This document shows positions 17,340-26,652 of a stretch of DNA of 64,000 bases, in pieces (position 1 is the first letter of the stretch; every line of letters starts with the position of its first letter). The position numbers and the translations under genes were made by a program. The stretch covers positions 27,103 to 91,102 of the forward strand of contig DHVX01000051.1 of the NCBI GenBank assembly GCA_002412885.1, written 5' to 3'. Below the pieces are notes generated by a model. That model saw nothing but the letters and a program-made list of their open reading frames with translations. It made no database searches and was not told where the DNA came from. This DNA comes from Bacteroidales bacterium UBA5197 (lineage in GTDB: Bacteria > Bacteroidota > Bacteroidia > Bacteroidales > Lentimicrobiaceae).

Positions 17340-19481
17340 TTATTTAGCAGCAGGTTCACCGTTAACAATATCGGTACCGATCCGCTGCAAATATGCAATA
17401 ATTGCGATCATCTGCTTGTTGTCGCTGATTTCAATGCCCTGAGCGCGAAGGCCTTCAGCAATCTTTGCAGCCTGTGCTTTCAGATCGTCATTGGCAATCA
17501 GGTCATAACCCTCAGGATATGGAACTCCCAATGTTTGCATCACCCTGATTTTAGCAGCTGTCTGATCCAGTCTGATTTCGTAGCGGGCTAACCATGGATA
17601 GGCAGGCATAATTGAGGTTGCATTCATCTTCTGCGGATCCATAAAGTGGTTATAATGCCATGCATCGGGCTTGTAGTTCTTTCCGGTTTTCACACCAATA
17701 CGCCACAGATCGGGTCCGGTTCTTTTTGAACCCCATTGGAATGGATGGTCATACACATATTCACCGGCTTTGGAATATTCGCCATAGCGCTCTGTTTCTG
17801 ATCTGAAAGGTCTGATCATCTGTGAGTGACAGTTATAACATCCTTCTGCAACGTAAATGTCGCGGCCGTGAAGCTCAAGAGGAGTGTATGGTTTTACACT
17901 GGAAATGGTCGGAATATTCGACTTGATAAGGTATGTAGGAACAATTTCAACAATTCCGCCGATCAATATGGCTACAATTGCAAGAATCATGAAGGTAATG
18001 GGTTTGCGTTCCAGAAAACGGTGATAACCTTCGCCTGATTTGCGTTTGCCTTCTTTTTCAAGAGCAGGAGCTTCTGCTTCTTCGTAAGCTACAAACGAAC
18101 CACCCTTTACAGTTTTGTAAATGTTATATACCAAAAGGAAAGCACCCAGGAAATATAAGGTACCACCAAATGCACGCATATAATACATTGGCATAATCTG
18201 ATCAACTACCTGCAGGAAGTTTGGATACATGAGTGTACCAGCTTCGGTGAATTGTTTTAGCATGGAAGCTTCTGTCCAACCAGCCCAGTACATAGGAATT
18301 GAATAGAAAAGGATGGCAAGTGTACCGATCCAGAAATGAAGATTAGCCAGCTTGATTGAATAAAGTTTGGTTTTAAACATTTTCGGGAACAACCAATAAA
18401 CCATTCCAAATGTTAAAAATCCATTCCAACCCATTGCTCCGATATGAACGTGTGCAACAGTCCAGTTGGTAAAGTGGCTGATGGCATTGATGCTTTTCAG
18501 TGAAAGCATTGGTCCTTCAAAAGTTGACATACCATAAGCAGTAACAGCAACTACAAAGAACTTAAGAACGGGATCTTCACGTACCCTATCCCAGGCACCC
18601 CTGAGTGTGAGCAATCCGTTGATCATTCCGCCCCACGACGGAGCAATCAGCATGATTGAAAATACAGTCCCCAGCGATTGTGCCCAGTTTGGGATTGATT
18701 GATAAAGAAGGTGATGAGGTCCTGCCCAGATGTAAAGGAAAATGAGCGCCCAAAAGTGTAAAATACTGAGTTTATAGGAGTAAATCGGCCGGTTCGCTGC
18801 TTTTGGCAGAAAGTAATACATAAGCCCAAGGTAAGGAGTGGTCAGGAAAAATGCAACTGCATTGTGCCCGTACCACCATTGCACCAGCGCATCCTGCACG
18901 CCGGCATAAACAGGGTAACTCTTTAATAATGACCATGGAATCTCAATTGAATTGACAATGTGCAATACCGCAACAGTAACAAAGGTTGCAATATAAAACC
19001 AAATAGCTACATAAATGTGTTTGGTTCTGCGCTTGAGAATGGTCCACATCATATTCCATCCAAAAATAACCCAGATCAGGGCGATAAGAATATCGATTGG
19101 CCATTCGAGCTCGGCATACTCCTTGCCAGAAGTAAAGCCTGCCAATAATGTAACTGCGGCAAGGACAATAATAAATTGCCAGCCCCAGAAGTGCACATAG
19201 CTCATCCACTTGCTGGCCATGCCGGTTTTCAGCAGCCGCTGCAATGAATAATAATAACCGGTAAAAATACCGTTACCTACAAATGCAAAAATAATTGCAT
19301 TGGTGTGAACAGGACGAACGCGCCCAAAGGTTGTGTATGCAAAGTTGAAATTAAGTTCAGGAAAGATGAACTGAAAAGCAACAAGCACTCCAACCAACAT
19401 GCCTACAATGCCCCAGAAAAGAGTGGCGTAGGCAAACATTTTCACAATCCTGTTGTCGTAGTAGAATTTTTGTAATTCCAT
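17340..19481 (-). CDS. ccoNO: Fused CcoN-CcoO, cbb3 oxidase catalytic and cytochrome c subunit
   Basis: 713-residue fusion. Residues 1 to about 470 are CcoN, the high-affinity oxygen-reducing heme-copper subunit, with RPVHTNAIIFAFVGNG, the WWYGHNAVAFFLT segment containing the CuB histidine and tyrosine, GPHHLLYQ, and VAHVHIGAMGWNG carrying heme ligands. After a helix at about 505-525 the C-terminal part is CcoO, with the heme motif CYNCH (CYNCHSQMIRPF) and the phrase GPDLWRIG. In most other phyla these are two genes; the fusion is typical of Bacteroidota. It follows ccoS by 15 bp and precedes ccoQ by 16 bp. Confidence 0.97.
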   Translation of the reverse strand: MELQKFYYDNRIVKMFAYATLFWGIVGMLVGVLVAFQFIFPELNFNFAYTTFGRVRPVHTNAIIFAFVGNGIFTGYYYSLQRLLKTGMASKWMSYVHFWGWQFIIVLAAVTLLAGFTSGKEYAELEWPIDILIALIWVIFGWNMMWTILKRRTKHIYVAIWFYIATFVTVAVLHIVNSIEIPWSLLKSYPVYAGVQDALVQWWYGHNAVAFFLTTPYLGLMYYFLPKAANRPIYSYKLSILHFWALIFLYIWAGPHHLLYQSIPNWAQSLGTVFSIMLIAPSWGGMINGLLTLRGAWDRVREDPVLKFFVVAVTAYGMSTFEGPMLSLKSINAISHFTNWTVAHVHIGAMGWNGFLTFGMVYWLFPKMFKTKLYSIKLANLHFWIGTLAILFYSIPMYWAGWTEASMLKQFTEAGTLMYPNFLQVVDQIMPMYYMRAFGGTLYFLGAFLLVYNIYKTVKGGSFVAYEEAEAPALEKEGKRKSGEGYHRFLERKPITFMILAIVAILIGGIVEIVPTYLIKSNIPTISSVKPYTPLELHGRDIYVAEGCYNCHSQMIRPFRSETERYGEYSKAGEYVYDHPFQWGSKRTGPDLWRIGVKTGKNYKPDAWHYNHFMDPQKMNATSIMPAYPWLARYEIRLDQTAAKIRVMQTLGVPYPEGYDLIANDDLKAQAAKIAEGLRAQGIEISDNKQMIAIIAYLQRIGTDIVNGEPAAK

Positions 19482-19496
19482 AAGCTTTTGGTTTAA

Positions 19497-19682
19497 CTAA
19501 ACTTTAGGTTGATTTTGAACTGATTTATCGGCATTCTCTTCTTCATCATTATCAAAAAGAATTCGTACTGAAGGCGACACATCATCATCGTACTGACCTG
19601 ACCTTACTGCCCACAAAAAAGCAATCAGAAATCCGACAGCGACCAAAATACTGAATCCTATCAATACGACAATTACACTCAT
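19497..19682 (-). CDS. ccoS: CcoS/FixS, cbb3 oxidase maturation protein
   Basis: 61 residues. The N-terminal helix VIVVLIGFSILVAVGFLIAF is followed by LWAVRSGQYDD, the diagnostic CcoS pattern, then an acidic tail. CcoS is required for cofactor insertion into CcoN. It begins about 250 bp after the end of ccoI and stands 15 bp before ccoNO, so it probably heads the ccoS-NOQPGH transcript. Confidence 0.92.
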   Translation of the reverse strand: MSVIVVLIGFSILVAVGFLIAFLWAVRSGQYDDDVSPSVRILFDNDEEENADKSVQNQPKV

Positions 19683-19707
19683 TTAGGTATTAGGTTACTT
19701 AATTAGC

Positions 19708-19715
19708 CAAAGATA
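19708..19715 (-). promoter_or_regulatory. Possible Bacteroidota -7 element upstream of ccoS
   Basis: The minus strand reads TATCTTTG, matching the TAnnTTTG -7 consensus, 26 bp before the ccoS start. No well-spaced -33 TTTG is obvious. A direct repeat of ATGATTCTTAAT also occurs in the gap (about 19855-19892), whose meaning is unknown. Confidence 0.35.
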
Positions 19716-19933
19716 ATGAAACGTAAAATAGGTTGTTACGGCAATTCTTAATATAGATTAATTCTAAATAACTTCATATAATATTGTATTTCAAAACAAT
19801 AAAATTTAACAGTAAGAACCGAATTTATCGGTACTTAATTACTACATTAGAAAAAATGATTCTTAATGATAAGAAAATGATTCTTAATCTGGATAATAAA
19901 CTATTTCGTATGCGATCAGGTATTAATATATCA

Positions 19934-22321
19934 TCAGGCTCTCAGCTTTTTCAAACCAGCCAGAATCCTGACTGAGAAAGTAGAAAAACTAACGATGGTG
20001 ATGGAACTCAAAGGCATGATAATGGCAGCAACTACCGGTGATAGAAGTCCCTGAACCGCGAATGTGAGCCCGACAATATTATACAGGAATGATATGGTAT
20101 AACCCGAATAAACGATTTTCATGGCAGAACGCGAAAACTTAATAAACTCATGCAGCCGGCCAAACTGAGATGATTGCAGAATGGCATCACAAGCCGGCGA
20201 AAAATGATATACATCATCGGCAATTGTAATTCCTACATCGGCGCTTAGCAAAGCTCCGGCATCGTTTAATCCATCGCCAATCATAATCACCCGTTTGCCC
20301 TGGCTTTTAAGATTTCTGATGTAGCTTAATTTATCGGCTGGTCCCTGATTAAAGTGCAGCGATTCATCTGAACCGATTATATCCCTGAGATTGCTGCGCT
20401 CAGCATCGTTATCGCCTGAAATAAGATGAATGTTATAATGTTCGAATCCTTTCACTACTTCGGTCAAGCCTTCGCGGTAACGATTTTCAAGTGTAAAAAA
20501 ACCTTTGATTGTGTGATTGATTGAAAGATAAACTGTGGATAAGCTGCTGGCAACTTCTTCATCATTTCCGGTAATAAATCTGCGCGAACCTATCATTATA
20601 GTGTTGCCATCCACCACTCCGGTAATACCAAGTCCGGCAATCTCACGAAAATCATCAGCAATAATAACCTTACTTTCGGGCAACCACTCCCCTATCATTA
20701 CCGATAACGGGTGGGTTGAATTTCGGGCCAGACTCCGGGTCCATTGCTTTTCGGTTTCACTGAGCGGATTTCCTTCCCACGAAATGTTCATGCTTCGGGC
20801 GTGGGTAATGGTTCCGGTTTTATCGAAAACAACTGTATCAGTATGCGTGAGGGCTTCAATTACTTCAGTATTTCTGATATAAAAGCCGTTACGGCCAAAC
20901 ACACGCATTACATTTCCGAAAGTAAAAGGTATAGTAAGAGCAAGTGCGCATGGGCAGGCAACAATCAGAATGGAAGCAAATACGTAAACTGCTTTCCCAA
21001 AATCGAAAAACGACCAGTAAATCAATGCTCCGGTTGCCAGGGTGAGTATAATAATGGTGAAGTAATGACTGACTTTGTTAACGACCGATTGCATACCGGC
21101 TTTTTCTGATTCTCCGACCTTTTCTTCGTTCCACAAACGGGTGAGGTAACTCTGCTCAACAGCCTTCTCAACTTTAAGCAGAAGTGCTGCGCCGGTCTGT
21201 CTTCCTCCGGCAAACACAAAATCACCGGTCTTTTTACTGACAGGGAACGATTCACCGGTGACAAAACTATAATCTATGCTGCCTTCACCTTCAAGCAATA
21301 TAGCATCTGAAGGGATGAGTTCACCATTCCTCACCAATATAACATCACCTTTTTCAATGTCTTTTAACTGAACAAAGTCTTCGATGCCCTCTTTAATACG
21401 GGTAACAGCAATCGGGAAGTACGAACGGTAGTCGCGGTCAAAGGATAGTGATTCATATGTTTTACCCTGATACCAACGACCAATCAGCATAAAAAAGAGC
21501 AATCCGGCCAAAGAGTCCATATAACCCGGACCATAACCATTAAAAATCTCCCAGCTGCTTTCAAGGAACAAAGCCAGGATACCCAACGAGATGGGCAAAT
21601 CAATGTTGATTATCTTTTTTCGAAGACTTTTATAGGCTGATAAAAAGAAATCGCTGCTGCAGTAGGTTACAACCGGCAAAGCAAGTATAAATGATACGAT
21701 GCCGAAAGTGCCGGCCATCAGTTGATCAACATGTTCGCCTCCAGGCAGATAATCAGGAAAACTGAGCAACATAATATTCCCGAAAGCAAAACCGGCAATT
21801 CCGATTTTCATCAGCATTTTCCGGTTGGTGTGCTGATGCTCATCCTTTTTTTTGGTGCTGTGACTCAGTTCAGGAATATAATGTATGGTGTGAAGCAGTT
21901 CCACCAGTTGCCTGAGGCTGATTTCAGAATCCCGGAATGTAATGGTGACTTCTTTTCTGACAAAGTTTACATGCGAATGAATAACGCCGGTATGCAGGGT
22001 ATTGAGATTTTCAAGCAACCAGATGCAGGAACTGCAATGGATTCCGGGAATAAAAAGATTCACACGCGAAATTCCACCATCAGAAAACTCCAGCAATTGG
22101 CTTCTGACTTCAGTCTGATCAAGAAATGCATAACGGGTACCGGCGGTATTGTCCTGATCAAGCCGAATGCCCGGAGTAGGCATCATTGTATAATAACGGT
22201 TCATTTTTTTTTCGTGAAGAATCTGATAAACCATGCTGCAACCTTCGCAGCAAAATGGTTTATCGTCGAACATCACAGGATTTTTACCACAATCCAGTCC
22301 ACAATGAATGCATTCCGTCAT
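19934..22321 (-). CDS. ccoI: CcoI/FixI, copper-exporting P1B-type ATPase for cbb3 assembly
   Basis: 795-residue copper ATPase that supplies copper to CcoN. The N-terminus has a cysteine-rich metal-binding segment (CIHCGLDCGKN, CCEGCSMVY) characteristic of CcoI, then a heavy-metal-associated domain with HCSSCIWLLEN. Catalytic elements follow in order: the TGES actuator loop, the CPCALALTIP transmembrane metal site, the DKTGTIT phosphorylation motif, the HP motif (THPLSVM), and MIGDGLNDAGAL. All key residues are intact. It is the first gene of the cbb3 group on this strand. Unlike CopA-type exporters, the cysteine-rich start and the context point to oxidase maturation. Confidence 0.95.
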   Translation of the reverse strand: MTECIHCGLDCGKNPVMFDDKPFCCEGCSMVYQILHEKKMNRYYTMMPTPGIRLDQDNTAGTRYAFLDQTEVRSQLLEFSDGGISRVNLFIPGIHCSSCIWLLENLNTLHTGVIHSHVNFVRKEVTITFRDSEISLRQLVELLHTIHYIPELSHSTKKKDEHQHTNRKMLMKIGIAGFAFGNIMLLSFPDYLPGGEHVDQLMAGTFGIVSFILALPVVTYCSSDFFLSAYKSLRKKIINIDLPISLGILALFLESSWEIFNGYGPGYMDSLAGLLFFMLIGRWYQGKTYESLSFDRDYRSYFPIAVTRIKEGIEDFVQLKDIEKGDVILVRNGELIPSDAILLEGEGSIDYSFVTGESFPVSKKTGDFVFAGGRQTGAALLLKVEKAVEQSYLTRLWNEEKVGESEKAGMQSVVNKVSHYFTIIILTLATGALIYWSFFDFGKAVYVFASILIVACPCALALTIPFTFGNVMRVFGRNGFYIRNTEVIEALTHTDTVVFDKTGTITHARSMNISWEGNPLSETEKQWTRSLARNSTHPLSVMIGEWLPESKVIIADDFREIAGLGITGVVDGNTIMIGSRRFITGNDEEVASSLSTVYLSINHTIKGFFTLENRYREGLTEVVKGFEHYNIHLISGDNDAERSNLRDIIGSDESLHFNQGPADKLSYIRNLKSQGKRVIMIGDGLNDAGALLSADVGITIADDVYHFSPACDAILQSSQFGRLHEFIKFSRSAMKIVYSGYTISFLYNIVGLTFAVQGLLSPVVAAIIMPLSSITIVSFSTFSVRILAGLKKLRA

Positions 22322-22420
22322 TATCTGAAAATTTTATCGAAGGCAAAAATAGAATTAAATTGCGAAAATGAAGAAGTGACTTTGTGATGCCGTAAACATT
22401 CGAAATAACCTACCAGCCTT

Positions 22421-22475
22421 CGGCTAAGCGGAATTTGCAATTCCGCTTTGAACTTCATTGAATTTGAAATTCAAT
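22421..22475. repeat. Tandem-hairpin intergenic repeat, family A copy 1
   Basis: Two neighbouring inverted repeats, GCGGAATT-TGC-AATTCCGC (22428-22446) and ATTGAATTT-G-AAATTCAAT (22457-22475), joined by TTTGAACTTC. A diverged copy with the same order lies at 56742-56798. Confidence 0.75.
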
Positions 22476-22490
22476 TTATTTCACCGTTCT

Positions 22491-22560
22491 CTTCGTCATA
22501 TTTAAACAAGAAGACCTCACAAGTTGGAAGAAAACTTGTTAGGTCAATTTTTTACTCGCT
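22491..22560. repeat. Dispersed 70-85 bp hairpin repeat, family B copy 1
   Basis: Contains GACCTCACAAGTT (22513-22525) and AACTTGTTAGGTC (22533-22545), a 13-bp stem with one mismatch. A second copy, matching over the flanking CTTCG..CAT and ACTCG ends as well, lies at 38431-38514. Confidence 0.8.
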
Positions 22561-22770
22561 TCATTCTCCTTGCCTCCCAGTCACCGTGTCTCCTTCTTAT
22601 AGAACAATCCCTTGTCTCCCCTTCCCCTTATCTCCTTGTCTTACCGTCCCTCGTCCCCATTCTACCTATCTCCTTGTCCCCCAGTCTCCTTGTCTCCTTG
22701 TCTCCTCGTCCCTCGTCCCTTACTTACCGTCCCTCGTCCCTTACTTGCCGTCCCTCGTCCCTTTCCAAAG
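22561..22770. repeat. Pyrimidine-rich low-complexity tract
   Basis: About 200 bp made of irregular repeats of CCTTGTCTCC and CCGTCCCTCGTCCCTTACTT, almost purely C and T on the plus strand. It directly follows hairpin repeat B, and the same arrangement occurs at 38515-38640. The whole 22382-22924 gap holds repeats A and B, this tract and the leader of the OmpA-family gene; no protein gene is credible in it. Confidence 0.8.
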
Positions 22771-22904
22771 TATTAACAAAACCTTCCGGAAGAGAAGCTC
22801 AGTAATCAGCAAAAAATCCTTGTTTTAGGGGATATAAATAAATATTTCAATTTTTTAAATTTGCCAGATCATAATTAAAATCATTTTGTAAATTTATACA
22901 TCCT

Positions 22905-22924
22905 AAACAAACAAACAAACAAAA
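22905..22924 (+). repeat. AAAC tetranucleotide repeat in the leader of the OmpA-family gene
   Basis: Four consecutive AAAC units followed by AAAA end at the ATG. A-rich leaders aid translation in Bacteroidota; a repeat of this kind could also vary in length. Confidence 0.6.
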
Positions 22925-23992
22925 ATGAAAACATTAGCAGGAATCCTGATCGCTTTGCTTGGCCTCCATCTTTTCGGCCATGCACAGCAAAACATGCAGA
23001 CTTATTCTAAATATGACTTTGTCCCCGGGGAAAAGGTGATATTTTACGATGACTTTACTAATACAGAAATTGGCGATTTTCCTGGCAGCTGGAATACAAC
23101 AGCCTCGGGTGAAGTGGTAACTACAAATCTGCATCCGGGCAATTGGTTTAAGATGAATGGCGAAGGAGGTATTGTTCTGGATGAAGGTCTGAATCTTCCT
23201 GATAATTTCACCGTTGAATATGATGTAATTGGCTATCCGGTTGAAGATGATAATACCTACTTTGAATTCGGGTTTTACATGTACAGCTCTCAAAATCCAA
23301 AAGACATTGACGAAGGAGGCGCTGTACCCGGACTAAACGGCGGCATCAAGTTGACTTTAGGTTATCGCGCAACCTACAGTGCATATAATACTGAAGGATA
23401 CACCCTTAATGGTGAAAAAGAGGATGCTACAATGGAAGCCGGCAAAAAATACCGCATTTCAGTTTGGGTACAAAAAACAAGGTTAAGGGTATATTTAGAT
23501 CAGGTGAAGGTTTTTGATTTGCCAAAAGTATTTGAGGCTGGTCTGAAAATCAATATGATGCGATTTGAATTATGGGAATCCGGAAATCCGATGATTACTA
23601 ATTTCAGGGTAGCTGCAGGATTGCCTGATATGCGCAACAAACTTCTTACCGAAGGCAAACTGGTTAGTTATGGAATTTATTTTGATGTAAACAAAGATGT
23701 GGTGAAACCTGAATCTTATGGCACTTTAAAGGGTATTGCCGATGTGTTGAAAGAAAATCCTGACCTCAGGGTAAAAATTGTGGGTCATACCGACAGCGAT
23801 GGCACAGATGCGGCAAATCTCGATTTATCGAAGCGGCGCGGTGCATCCGTAAAAAATGAATTGGTCAAAACCTTTGGTATTGATGCTTCACGCCTTGAAT
23901 CAGACGGATCAGGTGAAAGCCAACCGGTTGCAGCCAATGATTCTCCTGTTAATAAAGCGCTTAACCGCCGGGTAGAGTTTCTTAAACTATAA
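22925..23992 (+). CDS. Secreted OmpA-family protein with an N-terminal jelly-roll-like domain
   Basis: 355 residues. A signal peptide (MKTLAGILIALLGLHLFGHAQ) is followed by a beta-rich region (about 30-230; YDDFTNTEIGDFPGSWN and FTVEYDVIG) like a concanavalin-type sandwich. A C-terminal OmpA peptidoglycan-binding domain (about 240-355) has YGIYFDVNKDVVKPESYGTL, VKIVGHTDSDG, DLSKRRGASVKNEL and NKALNRRVEFL, including the conserved aspartate and arginines that hold diaminopimelate. It probably links the outer membrane or cell surface to the cell wall. It begins right after an AAAC repeat and appears monocistronic or paired with the next secreted protein. Confidence 0.88.
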   Translation: MKTLAGILIALLGLHLFGHAQQNMQTYSKYDFVPGEKVIFYDDFTNTEIGDFPGSWNTTASGEVVTTNLHPGNWFKMNGEGGIVLDEGLNLPDNFTVEYDVIGYPVEDDNTYFEFGFYMYSSQNPKDIDEGGAVPGLNGGIKLTLGYRATYSAYNTEGYTLNGEKEDATMEAGKKYRISVWVQKTRLRVYLDQVKVFDLPKVFEAGLKINMMRFELWESGNPMITNFRVAAGLPDMRNKLLTEGKLVSYGIYFDVNKDVVKPESYGTLKGIADVLKENPDLRVKIVGHTDSDGTDAANLDLSKRRGASVKNELVKTFGIDASRLESDGSGESQPVAANDSPVNKALNRRVEFLKL

Positions 23993-24096
23993 ATCAGAAA
24001 TCAGAGAATGAACACCCTTGTTTAGCATAACAGTTATTTTTTCGATACAGTGATCCCGTTTGAATTAAACTCAATCAGAATCTTAAAGTGAACAAA

Positions 24097-24720
24097 ATGA
24101 AAAAGTTAGTCACACTTATGCTGATCATCAGCATGCATTTGTTAAGCCATGCTCAATCCTCCCCTGATATTGAAGCACTGCTTCCGATGAATCATGTAAA
24201 TCAGTACCTGCGGAATGTTCAAAAAGTAGCTGGAGGCATCGGCTCAATGACCAATATCAATATAGTAGCCGATCTGAACAGCTACAATGCGTGTTACAAT
24301 GGGCCGGAGCCGGGAGGAGTCTTGCATGCAGAGTTTATCTGGTATAATTCCAACGATGAAACCGGCAAATTTATGTTGCAGCTTCTGAAGGATATGGATG
24401 GAATAAATCAGCAAATGAATGAGTTCAAAAACTCTTCGGGCATGGATGTAAGCGAAGCAAAAGAATCAGATTTTATGGGTGGAAAACTCTGGACCATTTC
24501 CACGCAAAAAGAATGTGTGAATGAAATATCGGGCCCCACAGGTGTAACAGCTTATCAAAGCAGCGCCAGGTATTTTTTGTTTAATGGAACCACTATTCTA
24601 AAACTGGACATTTCATGTGCCTGCAAGCCAGATAAGGTGAAAGAGATGGTTAGTTTTATGGTTGCAAAAACAGGGCAGTTCGACTTCGCGTCGCTGAAGA
24701 ATACAACTGGTCAGGATTAA
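24097..24720 (+). CDS. Secreted hypothetical protein
   Basis: The frame opens at a GTG (24088), but the ATG at 24097 gives a compact signal peptide (KKLVTLMLIISMHLLSHAQ). The mature protein of about 190 residues has no recognised domain. A pair of cysteines in SCACKPDKVKE and another in KECVNEISG might form disulfides. The phrase NDETGKFMLQLLKDMDG suggests an alpha/beta fold. It lies about 100 bp after the OmpA-family gene in the same direction and is followed by a weak hairpin. Function unknown. Confidence 0.7.
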   Translation: MKKLVTLMLIISMHLLSHAQSSPDIEALLPMNHVNQYLRNVQKVAGGIGSMTNINIVADLNSYNACYNGPEPGGVLHAEFIWYNSNDETGKFMLQLLKDMDGINQQMNEFKNSSGMDVSEAKESDFMGGKLWTISTQKECVNEISGPTGVTAYQSSARYFLFNGTTILKLDISCACKPDKVKEMVSFMVAKTGQFDFASLKNTTGQD

Positions 24721-24756
24721 AATTCTGACAGGCAGGCAAAAAAGCTAAAAATCAAA

Positions 24757-24780
24757 AAAACCATCATGCATGGTTTTAAT
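24757..24780 (+). terminator. Weak terminator after the secreted protein
   Basis: Stem AAAACCAT (24757-24764), loop CATGC, ATGGTTTT (24770-24777), flanked by A-runs upstream and TTAAT downstream, 36 bp after the stop codon. Confidence 0.5.
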
Positions 24781-24909
24781 GCCTTACAGCTTTAAGCTGA
24801 TAATTAATGTATGGCCAGGATTCCGACCCCGTTTGTTTTGTTTAAAGGCATACGGGGTCTTTTCTATATTTCCTTTTGCCTGAATCAAATTTTGTAAGCC
24901 AAAAAACCA

Positions 24910-24917
24910 TACCTTTG
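24910..24917 (+). promoter_or_regulatory. Bacteroidota -7 element upstream of the ABC-F gene
   Basis: TACCTTTG matches TAnnTTTG exactly, about 50 bp before the start codon. A TTTTG 15 bp upstream may be the -33 element, with rather short spacing. Confidence 0.5.
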
Positions 24918-24967
24918 CACCCCTCAAAGGAGGCAATCACTTCGACTTATAATTAACACATAATTAA

Positions 24968-26581
24968 ATGATTACAGTTTCAAACCTGAGCATTCAGTTC
25001 GGCAAACGCATTTTATTTCAGGATGTAAATATGAATTTCACTTCCGGAAACTGCTATGGCATTATTGGAGCCAATGGCGCAGGGAAGTCAACATTCATTA
25101 AAATGCTTTCGGGTGAAATTGACAATACAAAAGGCAGTGTAACAATGGCGCCGGGTGAGCGTATGTCGGTGCTAAGGCAGAATCACTCTGAGTTTAACGA
25201 CTATACCGTAATTGCAACTGTGCTTATGGGCCATGTTGAATTATGGAATGTGATGAATGAAAAAGATGCCATTTATTCAAAAACAGATTTTACTGAAAAC
25301 GATGGGATCCGGGCTTCAGAACTTGAAGAGCAATTTGCGGAAATGGATGGCTGGAATGCTGAAAGTGATGCAGCCAATCTGCTGAGTGGACTGGGAATAA
25401 AAGAAGCGTTTCACCAGAAACTTATGAGTGAACTTGAAGCCAAGGATAAGGTAAAAGTATTACTCGCTCAGGCTTTGTTTGGCAAACCCGATAACCTTCT
25501 GCTTGATGAGCCCACCAATGACCTTGACCTTGAAACCGTAAACTGGCTGGAAAGCTATCTTGCAAACTTTGAAAATACTGTTCTGGTTGTTTCTCACGAC
25601 AGGCACTTTCTTGACTCCATCTGTACCCATATCGTTGACATTGACTTCAGTCGTGTTCAGATGTTTCCGGGTAATTACACCTTCTGGTACGAATCAAGTC
25701 AATTAGCTTTAAGACAACAGCTTACGCAAAACAAAAAAGCAGAGGATCGCAAAAAAGAACTTTTGGAGTTTATTGCCCGATTCAGCGCAAACGCCTCAAA
25801 ATCAAAGCAGACCACCAGTCGCAAAAAGATGATTGAGAAGCTGAATATCGAAGAAATAAAACCATCAACACGAAAATACCCGGGCATTGTTTTTACGCCT
25901 GAACGTGAGCCCGGAAATAACATACTTGAAGTGAAAGGCTTGAGCAAAGCCATCAATGGCACTTCACTGTTTAAGGATGTCAGCTTCACCATGATGAAGG
26001 ATGACAAAATTGTATTTCTATCAAGAGATACACGCGCAATGACTGCACTTTTCGAAATACTCAAAGGCCACATGGAACCTGACAAAGGGTCTTTTGTATG
26101 GGGTCAAACCATCCTGAAAGCATACCTTCCTCTTGAATACGAAGAGTTGTTCGATACAGATCTTAACCTCATAGATTGGCTGGGACAATTCTCAAACGAT
26201 ACTTCTGAATTTTACCTCAGGGGATTTCTGGGCAAGATGCTTTTCTCCGGAGAGGAAATCTACAAAAAAGCAAATGTGTTGTCAGGAGGCGAAAAAGTAC
26301 GTTGCATGATTGCCCGTATGATGATACGCAATGCCAACGTTATGTTGCTTGATACACCAACCAACCACCTTGATCTTGAGTCGATTCAGGCTTTTAACAA
26401 TACACTGATTAAGTTTAAGGGAAACATTCTGATGTCGTCGCATGACCATGAATTTATTCAAACAGTTTGCAACCGGATTATTGAAATCGGCCCCAAGGGT
26501 ATGATTGACAAACTGATGGATTACGATGATTATATCAGCGATTCAAAATTGAAAGAGCAAAGGAATAACCTTTACAATTAA
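24968..26581 (+). CDS. ABC-F family ATPase, YbiT-like, with degenerate second ATP site
   Basis: 537 residues with two ABC cassettes, acting in the cytoplasm on ribosomes in the known ABC-F members. Cassette 1: Walker A GANGAGKST (residues 34-42), a non-canonical signature (LMSELEAKDKVKVLLAQALF, as in YbiT), Walker B LLLDEPTNDLD and the switch SHDRHF. Cassette 2: canonical signature VLSGGEKVRCM, but Walker A is replaced by LSRDTRAMTAL with no GKS/T, and Walker B reads MLLDTPTNHLD, so the catalytic glutamate is threonine. The linker (about 245-300) is rich in lysine as in ABC-F proteins. The second site therefore probably cannot hydrolyse ATP. Confidence 0.93.
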   Translation: MITVSNLSIQFGKRILFQDVNMNFTSGNCYGIIGANGAGKSTFIKMLSGEIDNTKGSVTMAPGERMSVLRQNHSEFNDYTVIATVLMGHVELWNVMNEKDAIYSKTDFTENDGIRASELEEQFAEMDGWNAESDAANLLSGLGIKEAFHQKLMSELEAKDKVKVLLAQALFGKPDNLLLDEPTNDLDLETVNWLESYLANFENTVLVVSHDRHFLDSICTHIVDIDFSRVQMFPGNYTFWYESSQLALRQQLTQNKKAEDRKKELLEFIARFSANASKSKQTTSRKKMIEKLNIEEIKPSTRKYPGIVFTPEREPGNNILEVKGLSKAINGTSLFKDVSFTMMKDDKIVFLSRDTRAMTALFEILKGHMEPDKGSFVWGQTILKAYLPLEYEELFDTDLNLIDWLGQFSNDTSEFYLRGFLGKMLFSGEEIYKKANVLSGGEKVRCMIARMMIRNANVMLLDTPTNHLDLESIQAFNNTLIKFKGNILMSSHDHEFIQTVCNRIIEIGPKGMIDKLMDYDDYISDSKLKEQRNNLYN

Positions 26582-26612
26582 AAGGTGGGTTGAGACCCAG
26601 AAAATCTGATTT

Positions 26613-26652
26613 GAAAAAATGCTTCTGCCGGAAAAGCAGCAAGCATTTTTTC
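26613..26652 (+). terminator. Strong rho-independent terminator of the ABC-F gene
   Basis: Long stem GAAAAAATGCTTCTGC (26613-26628) pairing with GCAG-C-AAGCATTTTTTC (26636-26652), a T-rich 3' arm, 31 bp after the stop. The remaining sequence to 26899 shows nothing else recognisable. Confidence 0.88.

Noticed and set aside
21722..22387. 221-codon plus-strand ORF
   Set aside because: Antisense to the N-terminal half of ccoI; the ccoI reading has all P-type ATPase motifs.
22561..22770. CRISPR-like array
   Set aside because: Repeats are irregular, very short and pyrimidine-only, with no constant repeat/spacer length and no cas genes.
22448..22828. ORFs of 93-126 codons through the pyrimidine-rich tract
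   Set aside because: Translation gives serine/proline/leucine low complexity from simple repeats; no start context or domain.
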